64,000 nt of DNA, from positions 106,001 to 170,000 of the forward strand of contig NW_026732980.1 of assembly GCF_028476545.1 (NCBI RefSeq), given 5' to 3'. A program made the translations under genes and the position numbers. Under the pieces are notes generated by a model. The model did no database searches. It worked only from the letters and a program-made list of their open reading frames with translations, and was not told where the DNA came from. Below are positions 1 through 12,300 of this stretch, one piece after another (the first letter of the stretch is position 1; the number at the start of each line of letters is the position of its first letter). This stretch comes from Physella acuta. Its lineage: Eukaryota; Mollusca; Gastropoda; Physidae.

Positions 1-290
1 GTTACAAGTAAAAACTATGTTTAATGAAGAACTGCATATGTTACAAGTAAAAACCACGTTTAATGAAGAACTGCATATGTTACAAGTAAAAACCATGTTT
101 AACGAGGACCCACCACAAGTAAAAACCATGTTTCATGAAGAACTGCATATGTTACAAGTAAAAACCATGTTTAATGAAGAACTGCATATGTTACAAGTAA
201 AATGTTTTAATGAGGACCCGCCACAAGAAAAACCATGTTTAATGAGAACTGCATACCCTACAAGTAAAAACCATGTTTTGTGGGGAAAAA
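1..290. repeat. minisatellite with 39-bp and 33-bp units
   Basis: The sequence repeats a 39-bp unit (TTTAATGAAGAACTGCATAT... ending AAAACCATG) mixed with a shorter unit of about 33 bp containing GAGGACCCACCACAAG. The array runs off the left edge. It lies in an intron or flank of the minus-strand gene that follows. The open frame across it is a by-product of unit lengths divisible by three. Confidence 0.9.
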
Positions 291-357
291 AATTGTAATT
301 TTCATTGATAATATATTCACAAAGCTATAGTGTATTAAAACAGTGAAAGCATCTTAC

Positions 358-3300
358 CTAGGTAATCAGCAGGGCTGATGGGTCTGTTATGTCCACTGGG
401 AGATTTTGGCTTGGGCGGAGTAGCACTGGTAGAGTTTAAAATAAACAAAATGGTCAACTGTTGTTTTCATTCATTAACTATCAAATTATATAAATTATTA
501 GTTGTAGACATAATAATTCTTTCGGCAGCCTCTTATTCATTAATGTTTAAATCTATTAAGAAATCTAAATAATTTTTAGTTTAAAATGTCTGATTGTGGA
601 CATGAATACACAACATAATTTTATATTAATGGTATGGAAAAATATTAAGGATGAGCTATCTGTTCACAGTGGTAGGAGTTGTTTGTACACAGTGGGAGGA
701 GCTGTTTGTACACAGTGGGAGGAGCTGTTTGTACACAGTGGGAGGAGTTGTTTGTACACAGTGGGAGGAGCTGTTTGTACACAGTGGGAGGAGCTGTTTG
801 TACACAGTGGGAGGAGCTGTTTGTACACAGTGGTAGGAGCTGTTTGTACACAGTGGGAGGAGTTGTTTGTACACAGTGGTAGGAGCTGTTTGTACACAGT
901 GGTAGGAGTTTTTTGTACACAGTGGTAGGAGCTGTTTGTACACAGTGGGAGGAGCTGTTTGTACACAGTGGTAGGAGTTGTTTGTACACAGTGGGAGGAG
1001 TTGTTTGTACACATGTGTCACAGGAGCTGCTTGTCTACAGTGGGAGGAGTTGTTGGTCTATAGTGTGATCAGCTGATGATACAAAAGTGGGAGGAGCTGT
1101 CTGTAGACAGTGGGAGGAGCTGTCTGTCTATAGAGGGAGGAGCTGACAGTCCACAGTACAAGGTTATTGCAAAGTTTTTGGGCCATCAGCACATCTAAGT
1201 ACAAAATAACTAAATAAGTTATAAAATCAGAAAAAAAATTGTCTTACGGTGATCTCCCTTGAAAACTGTCCAGGTTTTTAAAATAAATAACTTCTGCTAC
1301 TTACGGTTTAGCTTCCTCTGGAACTATTTTCACTTTTTTCACAGGAACTTTTCTGGTCACCATTTTTCTCTCCTCTGGTGGAGGGTGTGGTGGTCGCAAC
1401 TTAAGAGTAGACAAGTTTTGGGATAACCATGTCAAATATATCAAGACAGTAACTTAAAGAATACTGGTACAAAACTTTGATACAGTCAAAGAAGAAGCTT
1501 TTTTAGTAGCAGACGCTAAAATGTATACATCCTTAAAATAAAACAATCAGCAATTTAAACAAATGTTATTGAAAAAGTGTTTTTGGAAAAAAGGTTTTAA
1601 AAATTTAAATAAATTTAAATACCTTGATAAGCTCATCCTGTTTAATCTGGAGTTTCTCAATTTCTTCATTCCAGATGACATTTTTAGCTGGTGTCAATCT
1701 GTCATCTGAATCTTGTGTGGGCGTGGTTGATTTATCTGGAGTTCCATCCCTTTTTTTCTTCAGTCGATCTGTGAAAAAAATAAATTTAAAAATGGTTGTC
1801 TACAAAAGCAATTAAAAAAAGTAGGACTCCCTGATTTGTTGTTGCTTGATCTCATCTCTTAATCTTACAGTGATTATATGTTGGCCTCAGAATATATATA
1901 CTTTTTTTTAGTTACTGAATAAATGAAGCTTAAAATAACAAATGTCTTACTGGCTATATTAAAGACAGACATCTTTGTGGCTTTTAAAGATGCTGTCTGT
2001 AGTTTTGATGCTGCAGAGCCTTTGGTAGACATCTTGTACAAGTTGATTTTTTACTTCTCATTAATTTACATTTGAAGAATAATTATAACAGACAGGTATC
2101 TGTTATTTAACTGTTCTTTTCATTTTGGCAATAAATATATTCATGCATGAACTTTGTTTATTTACTATGTAGTCTAATAGTATTTATGCATAAATAATAT
2201 TAAATATTATAATTTATTTTTGAATTATTATGATTATGATAGAAAAGTTATTTAAACACAATCATGCATAGTGTGATTCATTTTGACCAAGCTGTTTATT
2301 TAGAGAAGCTTAGTACTTTTAATTCAAATATTTATACAATTTTAATAGTTGATTATCATTGACACAATGAGCCTACAAATTTTTTTTCGTATTTTATTTA
2401 AATTAGATAACTGCCTTTAGAATATAGAAATACATTAAATATAAAAACAATAACGATAACTCCGTGATTACTGCCCTTGGTAAGGTTACCGGCAGTTGCT
2501 TCAGCCAAGACAACACATAGGACATTCTCAAATTACCGAGGACAGGAAAACAATAGCTGCATACAATACTGTGGGTTGGGTATCAAATCTAAATTTGCAA
2601 ATAATCAATTAAAATAACAACCCTCTGCGCGTGCCCTTTAAAGTTTAAGGCAGTACCTATTTTGTTAATAATAATTAATAATATTAATTTAATAATAATG
2701 TAATACATCTAAACCAACAAGCCAATTATATCAATTATAATATTAATACAATAGGCCTAATACTAATTAATAATTATTACTTTTATGATTATACTAAATC
2801 CCGATTGTTTGTAAAATTTAAAAACCATACAATTCCACACACAAAAAAATCCGATGCTTTGTTGATAAAGTAAAAAATGGGTAGATCTAGAAATCTAGCT
2901 TTGTCCTATACTTTATAAATATTTAATTACAAGATCTATATCTTAATGAATTGAAACAGTTGAATAAACAGAAGAAAAACAGTCGGCCATGAATAAACAC
3001 GATGTGTTCGTCAGACTTATTAAGTTATTATATATAATTATTAATTATAGATCTAGGTTCTAGATCTAGTCTATCCATGGATTTAATGAACAACAATAAC
3101 AATGAATACGAGTCCACTGCAGTTTGTCTACATCCCCACACAGAATCTAGATTGTATAACAAAAATGTTATTCAAGCACTCGCTCGCTCCAACTTTTTAA
3201 AAGCAGTAACGCGGGTAGATTCTAGATCTAGAACATAATACAGCTGTCCAGATTTGGCAGATAGTTATAAGTCAATATAACAATGAAACAGCGGTTCCCG

Positions 3301-6300
3301 GCTAAGTGTGTGTGTTGCTAAGTGAAGAATATTTACAACCTTTCTTTCTGTTTGTCAAACACGTTAGCTTTTATGGCCATGTGTGTGTTATCTATCCTTT
3401 TCCGTACATGACATCAGCATTGTATCGGCGAGTTCGAATTGAATAAACTGACGAGATAGCAAGTCTTCAAAAAGTGAAATATGTAGACTAGGCTACATGG
3501 AATCTACTTATGAAATAACACGCTTGGTGTTGTCAGAGTTTCTTCCAGCCCCCCCCCCCCCCCCCCCAAGAAAGTCTTCCTCCCCGAGCGAAATGGAATT
3601 TATACAGAAAATATATACTTTACCAGTGACCGCCGCCCCCCCCCCCCCCCCGCCCGTCGGAAAATTTATTCCGCCCCCACCCCTCTAAAAAAATTTAGCC
3701 CCCCCCCCCCCCCCCGCGAAAAAAGTCTGAAAGAAACACTGGGTGTTGTCATCCATCCATTTGTAGGAAAAGACATTTGCACTTAGCAAGCGAAAAGAAT
3801 AATGTATAAGCTAGGCATAGTAAAGAGTCAAAATTTTGTTTTCTTGTGAAATTTAGATGTAGCACACTGAGAGTAACAAAATTAGACTACGTTTGGTAAC
3901 AGTAGCTAATTATCCGATGTAATCAGCGTGGAGCGTCTATGCATATATAACACTTCTTTTTTAGGAAATAAGTTGCATACCTTAAGTTTTTCGTGCGCGT
4001 TTTTTTCTCACTGATGTTGTGTATTTTTTTATTTACTGATATGACAAACTTAACCCTGTTATGTTAGAAAACTCAGCTAGACCTAGCAACGATGCTGATA
4101 GAAAAAGGCCACTCTACTTAGCTGGGAAACAAAACAAAGTATTTCTTTCAGCCTTTTTTTTCTCCGTGAGGCACTTGATATTTTAGGGGAGGGGGAGGGG
4201 GCGGACTAAAACTTCCGGGGAGGCGGGGGCGGACACTAGTAAAAGTATATGTTTTCTATATAAATTTCATGTCTTCGGGGGGGGGGGGGGTAGACTTTCC
4301 GGAAAAGATGCCTGAAGAAACTCTGATAGAACAATCAACATACTTGGGTAAGTAAATGTAGTATTTTAGAACCACTGTTAGAGCAAATAGAAATGTAACC
4401 CTGCAGCCGTAAGGTATAGAGCTGGTGTACTGAGGCGGTCGATATGTGGATTCTTGATATGGATTGACTACAACAGACGTCCGTATAGATTTGATAACAA
4501 CCGCTATGTATTTCAAGTACAGCTCGGGGGGGTTCCATTGTAAGGATTAAGTAGGCTTTGGCGTTTTATTTGTGAGGTAAAGTGGAGGACGTTTGGTGAA
4601 GGATATGGGGAGTTGGTGGGTTGAATCAGGTGCGCGTGCTACGGCAGGCAAATAGAAAGAAACAGAAGAATAAACAAAAACAGAAAGGCGAGCGTTCATA
4701 TAGCGACAAATGTTGTTTTTTTTTACTCAAGGTCTTTTGTAGTAGGCGGCATATTGGCCAGGGCTAAAGTCATACACACAAATGGGAAAAAAAGGAAATT
4801 GAATAAGAAAATAAAAGGAGAAAACATGTACTTGGTTCTTTTAAAAATGTATCTGCTCATGAAGGGGAAGCGTCCAAATGGGCCGTTACAAAAGGCCCAT
4901 CGACCGTATCAAAATGGTTTAGGACAAAAAGGACACGACAAAAGAAAATCGGCTTTAAGACCGCGACGATTAGACACTTAGGCTAATGCCGCGTCAGACA
5001 AATAGGCTCCTATCATGTAGGCACGAGACATAACAGTTCCTGTCGTTTAGGCGCCGACAAAAAGGTTCGCGTTAATATGCGATAAAAAAAGCCACCGTCA
5101 AAAGGACTTTTTCTAACAAGAACCCCTGACAATAGGCAAGTCCAGTATCAAACTCCTATGACATACTTAAACCCTGTTTAAATATCGGGTGTTTTTAGAA
5201 GCTATATCTTCAAGAGCCATACTGGCTCCTATTATAGAGAACATGGTTTATGTGGACCAACTAATCAGGTAGCGTAGCTGATTTATCGAATGCTATGTAT
5301 ATGCCCGTATGTCGGGGGTTTGTTTGTTTGATGACTTTTTTTTTGTCAAGAACCATTTTTTGTGAGACTTTTGGCTGGCCGATATGTCGTGGATATTTTG
5401 TGGGTGGGGGAAGGATGAGTTTGTCTTGGGACTTTTTTTTAGTAATATAGACTACACTTCCACAAACGATAACTTACTCAAAAACTTAATAACCTCAACA
5501 GCAATCACTTACCCAAACGCATACCCCCGACAACATAACCTTACCCACACACAAAAGTACCTCCCCCAAAAGTAACTTACCCTAAAGATTACCTCCAACA
5601 ACAGTAACTTACCCAAAAGATTACCTCTTCCAAACAATAACTTACCCAAAAGATTACCTCCACCAAACAATAACTTACCCAAAAGATTACCTCCACCAAA
5701 CAATAACTTACCCAAAAGATTACCTCCACCAAACAATAACTTACCCTAAAGATTACCTCCACTAAACAATAACTTACCTAAAAGATTACCTCCCCAACGG
5801 TAGCTTATCCAAAAATTACCTCCTCCATCAAACAATAACTTACCCAAAAGATTACCTCCAACAACAGTAACTTACCCAAAAGATTACCTCCACCAACAAT
5901 ACTAATTTCAATAACTTACCCAAAAGATTACCTCTTCCAAACAATAACTTACCCAAAAGATTACCTCTTCCAAACAATAACTTACCCAAAAGATTACCTC
6001 CAACAACAAACTTCTTTGAAGTTTCTCCAGAAAACATGGAATATCTTCTGCTTTTCTCAAATATTTTAACATTTTGGGGTAGGTTTAGCTCAACCGATGA
6101 ACTTCGTTTAATATCCATATTAAATTAGGAAGAGCTAATTTTGTAATTTATTAAAATTAATGTTTTAGGTTTAGTTGCATTTTATAAAAAATAAATAACT
6201 AAAATTCCACACAGAAATATATATTTTAAATAGTTTAAAGACTCCCTTTTCACTTTTGTATAAAAAATAAAATAATGTTTATCAGAATTTTTAAATAGTT

Positions 6301-9300
6301 TTAATTAAAATTAAATGTTCTAGAACTTATTAATTAAAAACAGTTTTTAAAAGTTTTTACATATAATTATTTAAAAAGGTAACAGTACTAATAGCGTATC
6401 TGTGTACCTCTTAATTAAGTCAACTTTATTTTGTACTTAAAAACTTTTTTTGAAAAACAACAAACATTTCCTGATAGTTGACTAAATTTTTAGACTATAC
6501 AAAAGGCCAAACAGAATCTATCCATTAATTTAACTGCACTGAAACAAATAGAAATCTAGAGTCACTGAAATCTGTGTTGAATTAACAGACAACTGTAACG
6601 GCATTGTCTGCAATTACTGGGACCTTATCAGGGTCCCCTCTAGAACCGCCCCACCTCCCTTAACCCAAAAGAGAGAAAAAATTTCACCAGGTAATTTCCT
6701 TATTTCTTTTTAATTTCTTCCTGAGCAATTGTAATCTGAATGAAAACAATAGCTAGGTCTAACCTGTGCAAGCTTGCTTCAATAAAGAAAGAAGGTTTCT
6801 TTTTTTTTTCTCTAAAGAGGTGTTAGATTTCAAGGCATATTAAAATTGTGCAGTGTGAGAAAGTAATTAAAAGATAAAAGACTGAATAATGAAGTGGTAT
6901 TGTGCTGAAGTCTTTAGATGTTTAAAATATGTTTTGAAATTTATAATTTTGGACATAAAAATATTGTAGGTATATGGAAAGAGATCGAGGAAAGGGGGAT
7001 TCACATGAGTCCAGAAAATTGATTAGAAAAGGGGATCAAAGAATTTGTTTTAGACTTTGTGTAATGCAGGGTGTATTGGAAACTATAACTATATGTTTAA
7101 GGAGAACAAAGTGAACTGGCAATGGTGTGCTAGAAAGTCTTTTGTTTACACAGTTAATGGGAGGGGGCGCTTTTATGGAAGGTCTTATTGATGGAGGTAG
7201 CTCTTTTGTGATGCACCATTTTGACATGGTCCTTGTTTGACCAGTTCAATTTGTCACATGACCTTTTTGACTATTCATATTTATGGATTATAATAAATGC
7301 ACTGTAAGAAGAAATGCATAAAAACATTTTAGTAACAAGCTTTTATGTAATAATGCACTATAAAAGAAAAAATAAATGATTTTCCTTAATTATATTGTTT
7401 TGTATCTTTTGTCAAAAAATGTTTACCCCTTAAAATAGTAACATTGAGCCTGTGTGGTTGAGCACATGACTGCTAGTCTTAAAGTTGTGAGTTTAAACCC
7501 AACCTACAGTCAGTAGGAAGTCCCTGAGTCCACCCAGCTCTCATGAATACCTGACTTCCATTAGGGTTAGGTAAAGATGGCTGGGCATAGAGCTGACTGA
7601 CCACACTATCTCTTTATAGGCTCAGATTTTCAGAAACAGATTAAATTTACATTTGAGAGAGGAATAGCACCATTGTTTTATTCAACACTACACTTTAAAT
7701 ATCTGATCCACCTTTTTTAGTTTACTCATTGCAAACTGACTAAGGTAGATAACTCATTTTATGTTGTAAGACTTTTCATAAATTAAATTTTTATGGTAAC
7801 AGCCTTAAATATAAAAATGGCTAAATCTAGATAAGTTATGATTTTTATTAAACACAGAAATCATTTCTATGCACATGTGACCTACTTAGGTCGAGTCAGG
7901 TTCTATTTTTATTTTGACATTGTATAATTCCTTATATGGAGTGATTGTGCAACAACCGGAAAATTTCCACTGACTTATTAAGGAGTCTAAGATATAGAAA
8001 TTTTCCATTAAGATCTGATTGAATGATTCTGGTCAGATGACTATCCCAACCAATGGCTACATGAGTTGAGGATAATCTCCCCTGTTGCAGAAGTCTTTAA
8101 TTGCCCCGCACACTCGCAACACGAGGCAGTCTACAGGGCGATTTTACCTTGATCAGACCAGGCCGTCCATATTGTCCGGCTATAGACTCTGACCATTTGA
8201 ACGTGAGAGAAATTAAGTCCTGTGTGTGCCTTGCTTTCTTAAGTTGATTTAGGCTTCTAGTATAATATTACTCGTCGCTGAGTTATTCCAGAAGCTATAG
8301 CAGTGTTGTGTGGCCTGTAGTTATTTAGACAGTGTAGAAATCTGTGATAGTGTTTTTCCTACATTTTGTAAGTTGAGTTTTGATATTTTATACATTAAAT
8401 ATTTTAACTAGTTCAACCTTGTGTTTTGCCACAACTGTGTTCGCTGATTAAAGTTGTATGTAGATTGGATGAGTGTTAATTACAATAGTATCACTAGTTT
8501 ACCCTAGACATAGAATTCGAGCCCTAGTGTGCCGTTGTGTTAGTGTTCATCCACTTAGGCCGTAAGGCATTTGCATATGATCCCGAAAAAAGAATCCGGG
8601 GACGTTCACCGTCTATTTGGCTGATAGATAGGGGACGTTACAAAGTGGGGGCTCGCCGAGATTTAATCTGTCGTTCCAGTTGTTGGTCATATCAGTTAAA
8701 TACTAAGGTTAGTTGGATTTAGTTGTTTTTATATCCAGTAGCGCAGTGTTCTTACAACGCGCGCAAGCATAGAGGTATCTAGGTCAATAGCCAGACGTGT
8801 CGTCCTAGATTGAAGAGGTCAAGTACACGGCCCAACGCACCGTGTTAAATTAGTGAACCTAGGCTTGTTGTGATTTGAAAGTTAGCGTCATGGAATCTTT
8901 TTTGGCTAATCCCACGGTTGAAGATGTAGAGAAGTTGAGTAGAAAAGTTTTGGTTAGTGTTGTTAAGGAATTGAAATTGGATTATTCTGTTACGCAGAAG
9001 TCAGAGGTGTTGAGAGATAAAATTGTTGTTCATTTCATTAATGAAGGTGTATTTGATGAAAGTTTGTTGGCGGATGTATTACTCCGCGAGGAGAAATCTC
9101 TAGAAGAGAGAGAGCTTTTATTAAAAGAAAAGGAGTTAGAGGCTAAAATTGCTTTAGATAAGAGGAGGTTGGAATTAGAGTTTGGTCAAGTTAGTGATGT
9201 CACTTCTCCGGTAGATCCAAAAAAGTTGTCGGTAGGGCAAGTGATTGCCAAATTTGGGAAATTAGTTCCTAAATTTGATGAAACAGATTTGGTCGTTTTC

Positions 9301-12300
9301 TTTAACTCATTTGAGAGTTTAGCGAAGACATGTGAATGGCCCGAAACTTCCATTACTGCTTTATTGAGTTCGGTCCTTACTGGGAAAGCTGCAAAAACAT
9401 ACCAGGCACTCTCTCACGACGTTCAAAATAACTATAGTTTGGTCAAGACTGCCATTTTGAAGGCCTACGCACTGACGCCCGAGGCCTATCGGACAAAATT
9501 CCGAACACTCCGCAAGTCACCCACTCAATCATATGTGGAATTTCTCTTTGAAAAGGAGAAAATATTCTCAAGGTGGCTACACTCTGAGGAAGTTTCTGAG
9601 TTTGAGAAACTCAGGTCACTTATCCTAAGGGAAGAATTCCTATCGTCCCTGCCTGAAGAGATACGACTACACATACTGGATAACAAGATAACTGACATCC
9701 AGAAGGCTGCTGAGTCGGCTGACACATATATGTTGGTGCATAAGAAACCACCAGTGTCAGGAAACCGCCTCAACCCTGTGCTTCCCCTTTTTGGCAGCAA
9801 TCCTCCTGTTGGCCAACACGTGAAGGCATTACAGTCCAGAGAGAAACCAAGATCAACTCTCAATCGTCGAGCAGTATGCCAGTTCTGCAAAAGGCCTGGT
9901 CATCTTGTCAAGGACTGTTACAAACGTCGTCAATATAACAGAGAGGTGGTGCGTACTTCTGCGCACTATGCTCTACCCCCTCAAGCAGCCAGTTCAACTA
10001 TGAACTCTAGAATTCTAAAGGACTCTAACCCTAAGTGTCCGCAAGAAGGTAGTCAAGTCTCCACACATTATGTGCAGTCACATTTTGACTGTTCTCGCCA
10101 CCATCCAGTTTCTTCCGAGTCTACCGATCTCGAGGGATCGAGAAAAGTTGACTTTTCATCTTTTATTGCCGAAGCCATCATTAGCAAACCAGGTGATCCG
10201 TTGTCTCAGCGGAATATCACCGTCCTAAGAGACACAGGAGCGTCACAATAACTCCTTTTGAAAAGTTCAATGGACATTACACCTGAGACGAACACCGGAA
10301 GGATTTCCATTATCCAGGGAGTGGGGACAAAATCTACTGTAGTCCCTCTACACAAGTTTGCCCTGAAACATCATCTCGTCGAAGGTGAGGTCATTTTAGG
10401 TGTGATAGATAGTATTCCTGTCCCAGGAGTACACCTACTTCTAGGGAATGACCTTGCGGGAAACAAAGTATACCCCTGTACGGTTTCAGACCCTTTGTCA
10501 ACAGTTCCAGATAATGATAATGAACTGTATCCTGCATGCGCGGTGACAAGAAGCCAAACCAAACAATTGGCTGACATAACGTCTGAACCACACCTACCAT
10601 CATCGTCAAGAAATTCGACTCCCAAATTGGAGTCTATGCTTCCAGAAAACACAAGTCTGGGCTTACCCCTGAGGATATCTCAGGAAGACATCATTAAAGC
10701 TCAACAAGTCGACGCAGAACTCAAAGCAACGGTCGAAAAATCTCTATCATCTGACGATGGAGAATATTTCTCCGAGAACGGCCTCTTCTTTCGTCGCGCT
10801 ATACCAGTGATTGCCTCACCAGCCGAACCATGGTTGGGTAGAAACCAGCTGTGGGTCCCTCCACCTTATCGGCATGAAATACTTAAGCTGGCACATGACC
10901 ATCCAATGTCAGCGCACCCAGGAGTCACTAAAACGACGGCGAAGATCAAAGAACTGTTCTTTTGGCCCAGAATGAGAAAAGATGTGTCGCGTTACTGCAG
11001 AAGTTGCTCGAACTGTCAGTTGGCCGGAAAGCCAAACCAGACAATTCCTAGGGCCCCTTTGAGTCCGATTCCTGTATTAGAAGAACCCTTTTCAAAAATC
11101 GTCATGGACTGTGTAGGTCCCTTGCCTAAAACCAAGGCGGGCAACGAGTACCTACTTACCTTTATGTGTTCAAGTACCCGTTTTCCCGAGGCGATTCCCT
11201 TACGGAACATTAAGGCAAAGACTGTAGTCAGAGCCATGACCCGGTTCTTCACTACCTTTGGATTACCTAGAATCGTGCAAACAGATCAAGGCAGCAACTT
11301 CACCAGTCACCATTTTCAGGAAGCACTAGCCAAGCTAGGCGTTACCCACATCACCAGCTCAGCCTACCACCCTCAGTCTCAAGGCGTACTTGAGAGGTTC
11401 CACCAAACCCTCAAAACCATGCTAAGAACGTTCGCTAACAGTAACACCCAATGGGATGAGACGGTTCCTTGGATTATTTTCGCTGCGAGGGACTGTGTCC
11501 AGGACTCTTTAGGCTACTCGCCTTTTCAACTTGTGTTTGGACATTCTGTCCGAGGTCCCCTGAAGCTGATCCACGAACAGTGGACAGGTACCAGCGATCA
11601 TCCTGTGGAAAACTTTGACGATTTTCACGTTCGACTGAAAGCCGTGTGCGAAATGGCTCACAAGAACTTAAGAAAGGCCCAAGTGAGAATGAAAGGACTG
11701 TATGATAAGAGTTCTTGTAAACGAACATTCAATCCAGGCGACAAAGTTCTTGTGCTAGTGCCTAATCTGAACAATGCGTTATCCTTGAGATATTGTGGAC
11801 CCTTTACTGTGCATTCAAAATTAAGTGATTTGAACTATGTTGTCAATACGCCCGACAGAAGAAAGAAACAGACAGTGTATCATGTTAACTCACCGAAAAA
11901 GTATTATGATAATTGTAACAATTTTCATTCCACAGCTAAAATTACTTTACCTGTATGTTCAAATGTTTCTGATGATGTGATACATGATAAATTGAAACCC
12001 CCAAAATTGGTAAATTCTTCCTTTTTAGATAATTTGAATGTCCACCTTATGCATTTGTCCACAGAGGAAAGCCATAGATTGTCTCAGTTATTTGAGACAT
12101 TTCCCTCTATTTTTGGGGATGTCCCCAAAGAAGCGAAGGTTCCACCTCATGATGTAGACGTAGGTGACGCAAAACCCATTAAACAACACCCCTATAGAGT
12201 TAACCCGGAAAAAGCTGCTTTGATAAAGGATGAAATTGACTATATGCTCAAGAATGATATCATTGAGCCCAGTTTCAGCAACTGGAGTTCCCCATGTCTC

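Noticed and set aside
645-1021. Several overlapping ORFs of 60-121 codons on both strands
   Set aside because: All frames are open because the 23-bp minisatellite repeats; the products are VHSGRSCLYTV-type repeats without start context or function.
4754-4981. 75-codon Lys-rich ORF
   Set aside because: Falls on the degenerate GACAAAAAGG array; no domain and no splice context.
5509-6118. Gly-rich ORFs with LFGGGNLLGKL repeats (minus strand)
   Set aside because: Translation of the 33-bp minisatellite; no splice links or start context.
8537-8722. 61-codon ORF (and its twin at 14618)
   Set aside because: Lies at the end of each LTR; duplicated only because the LTRs are.
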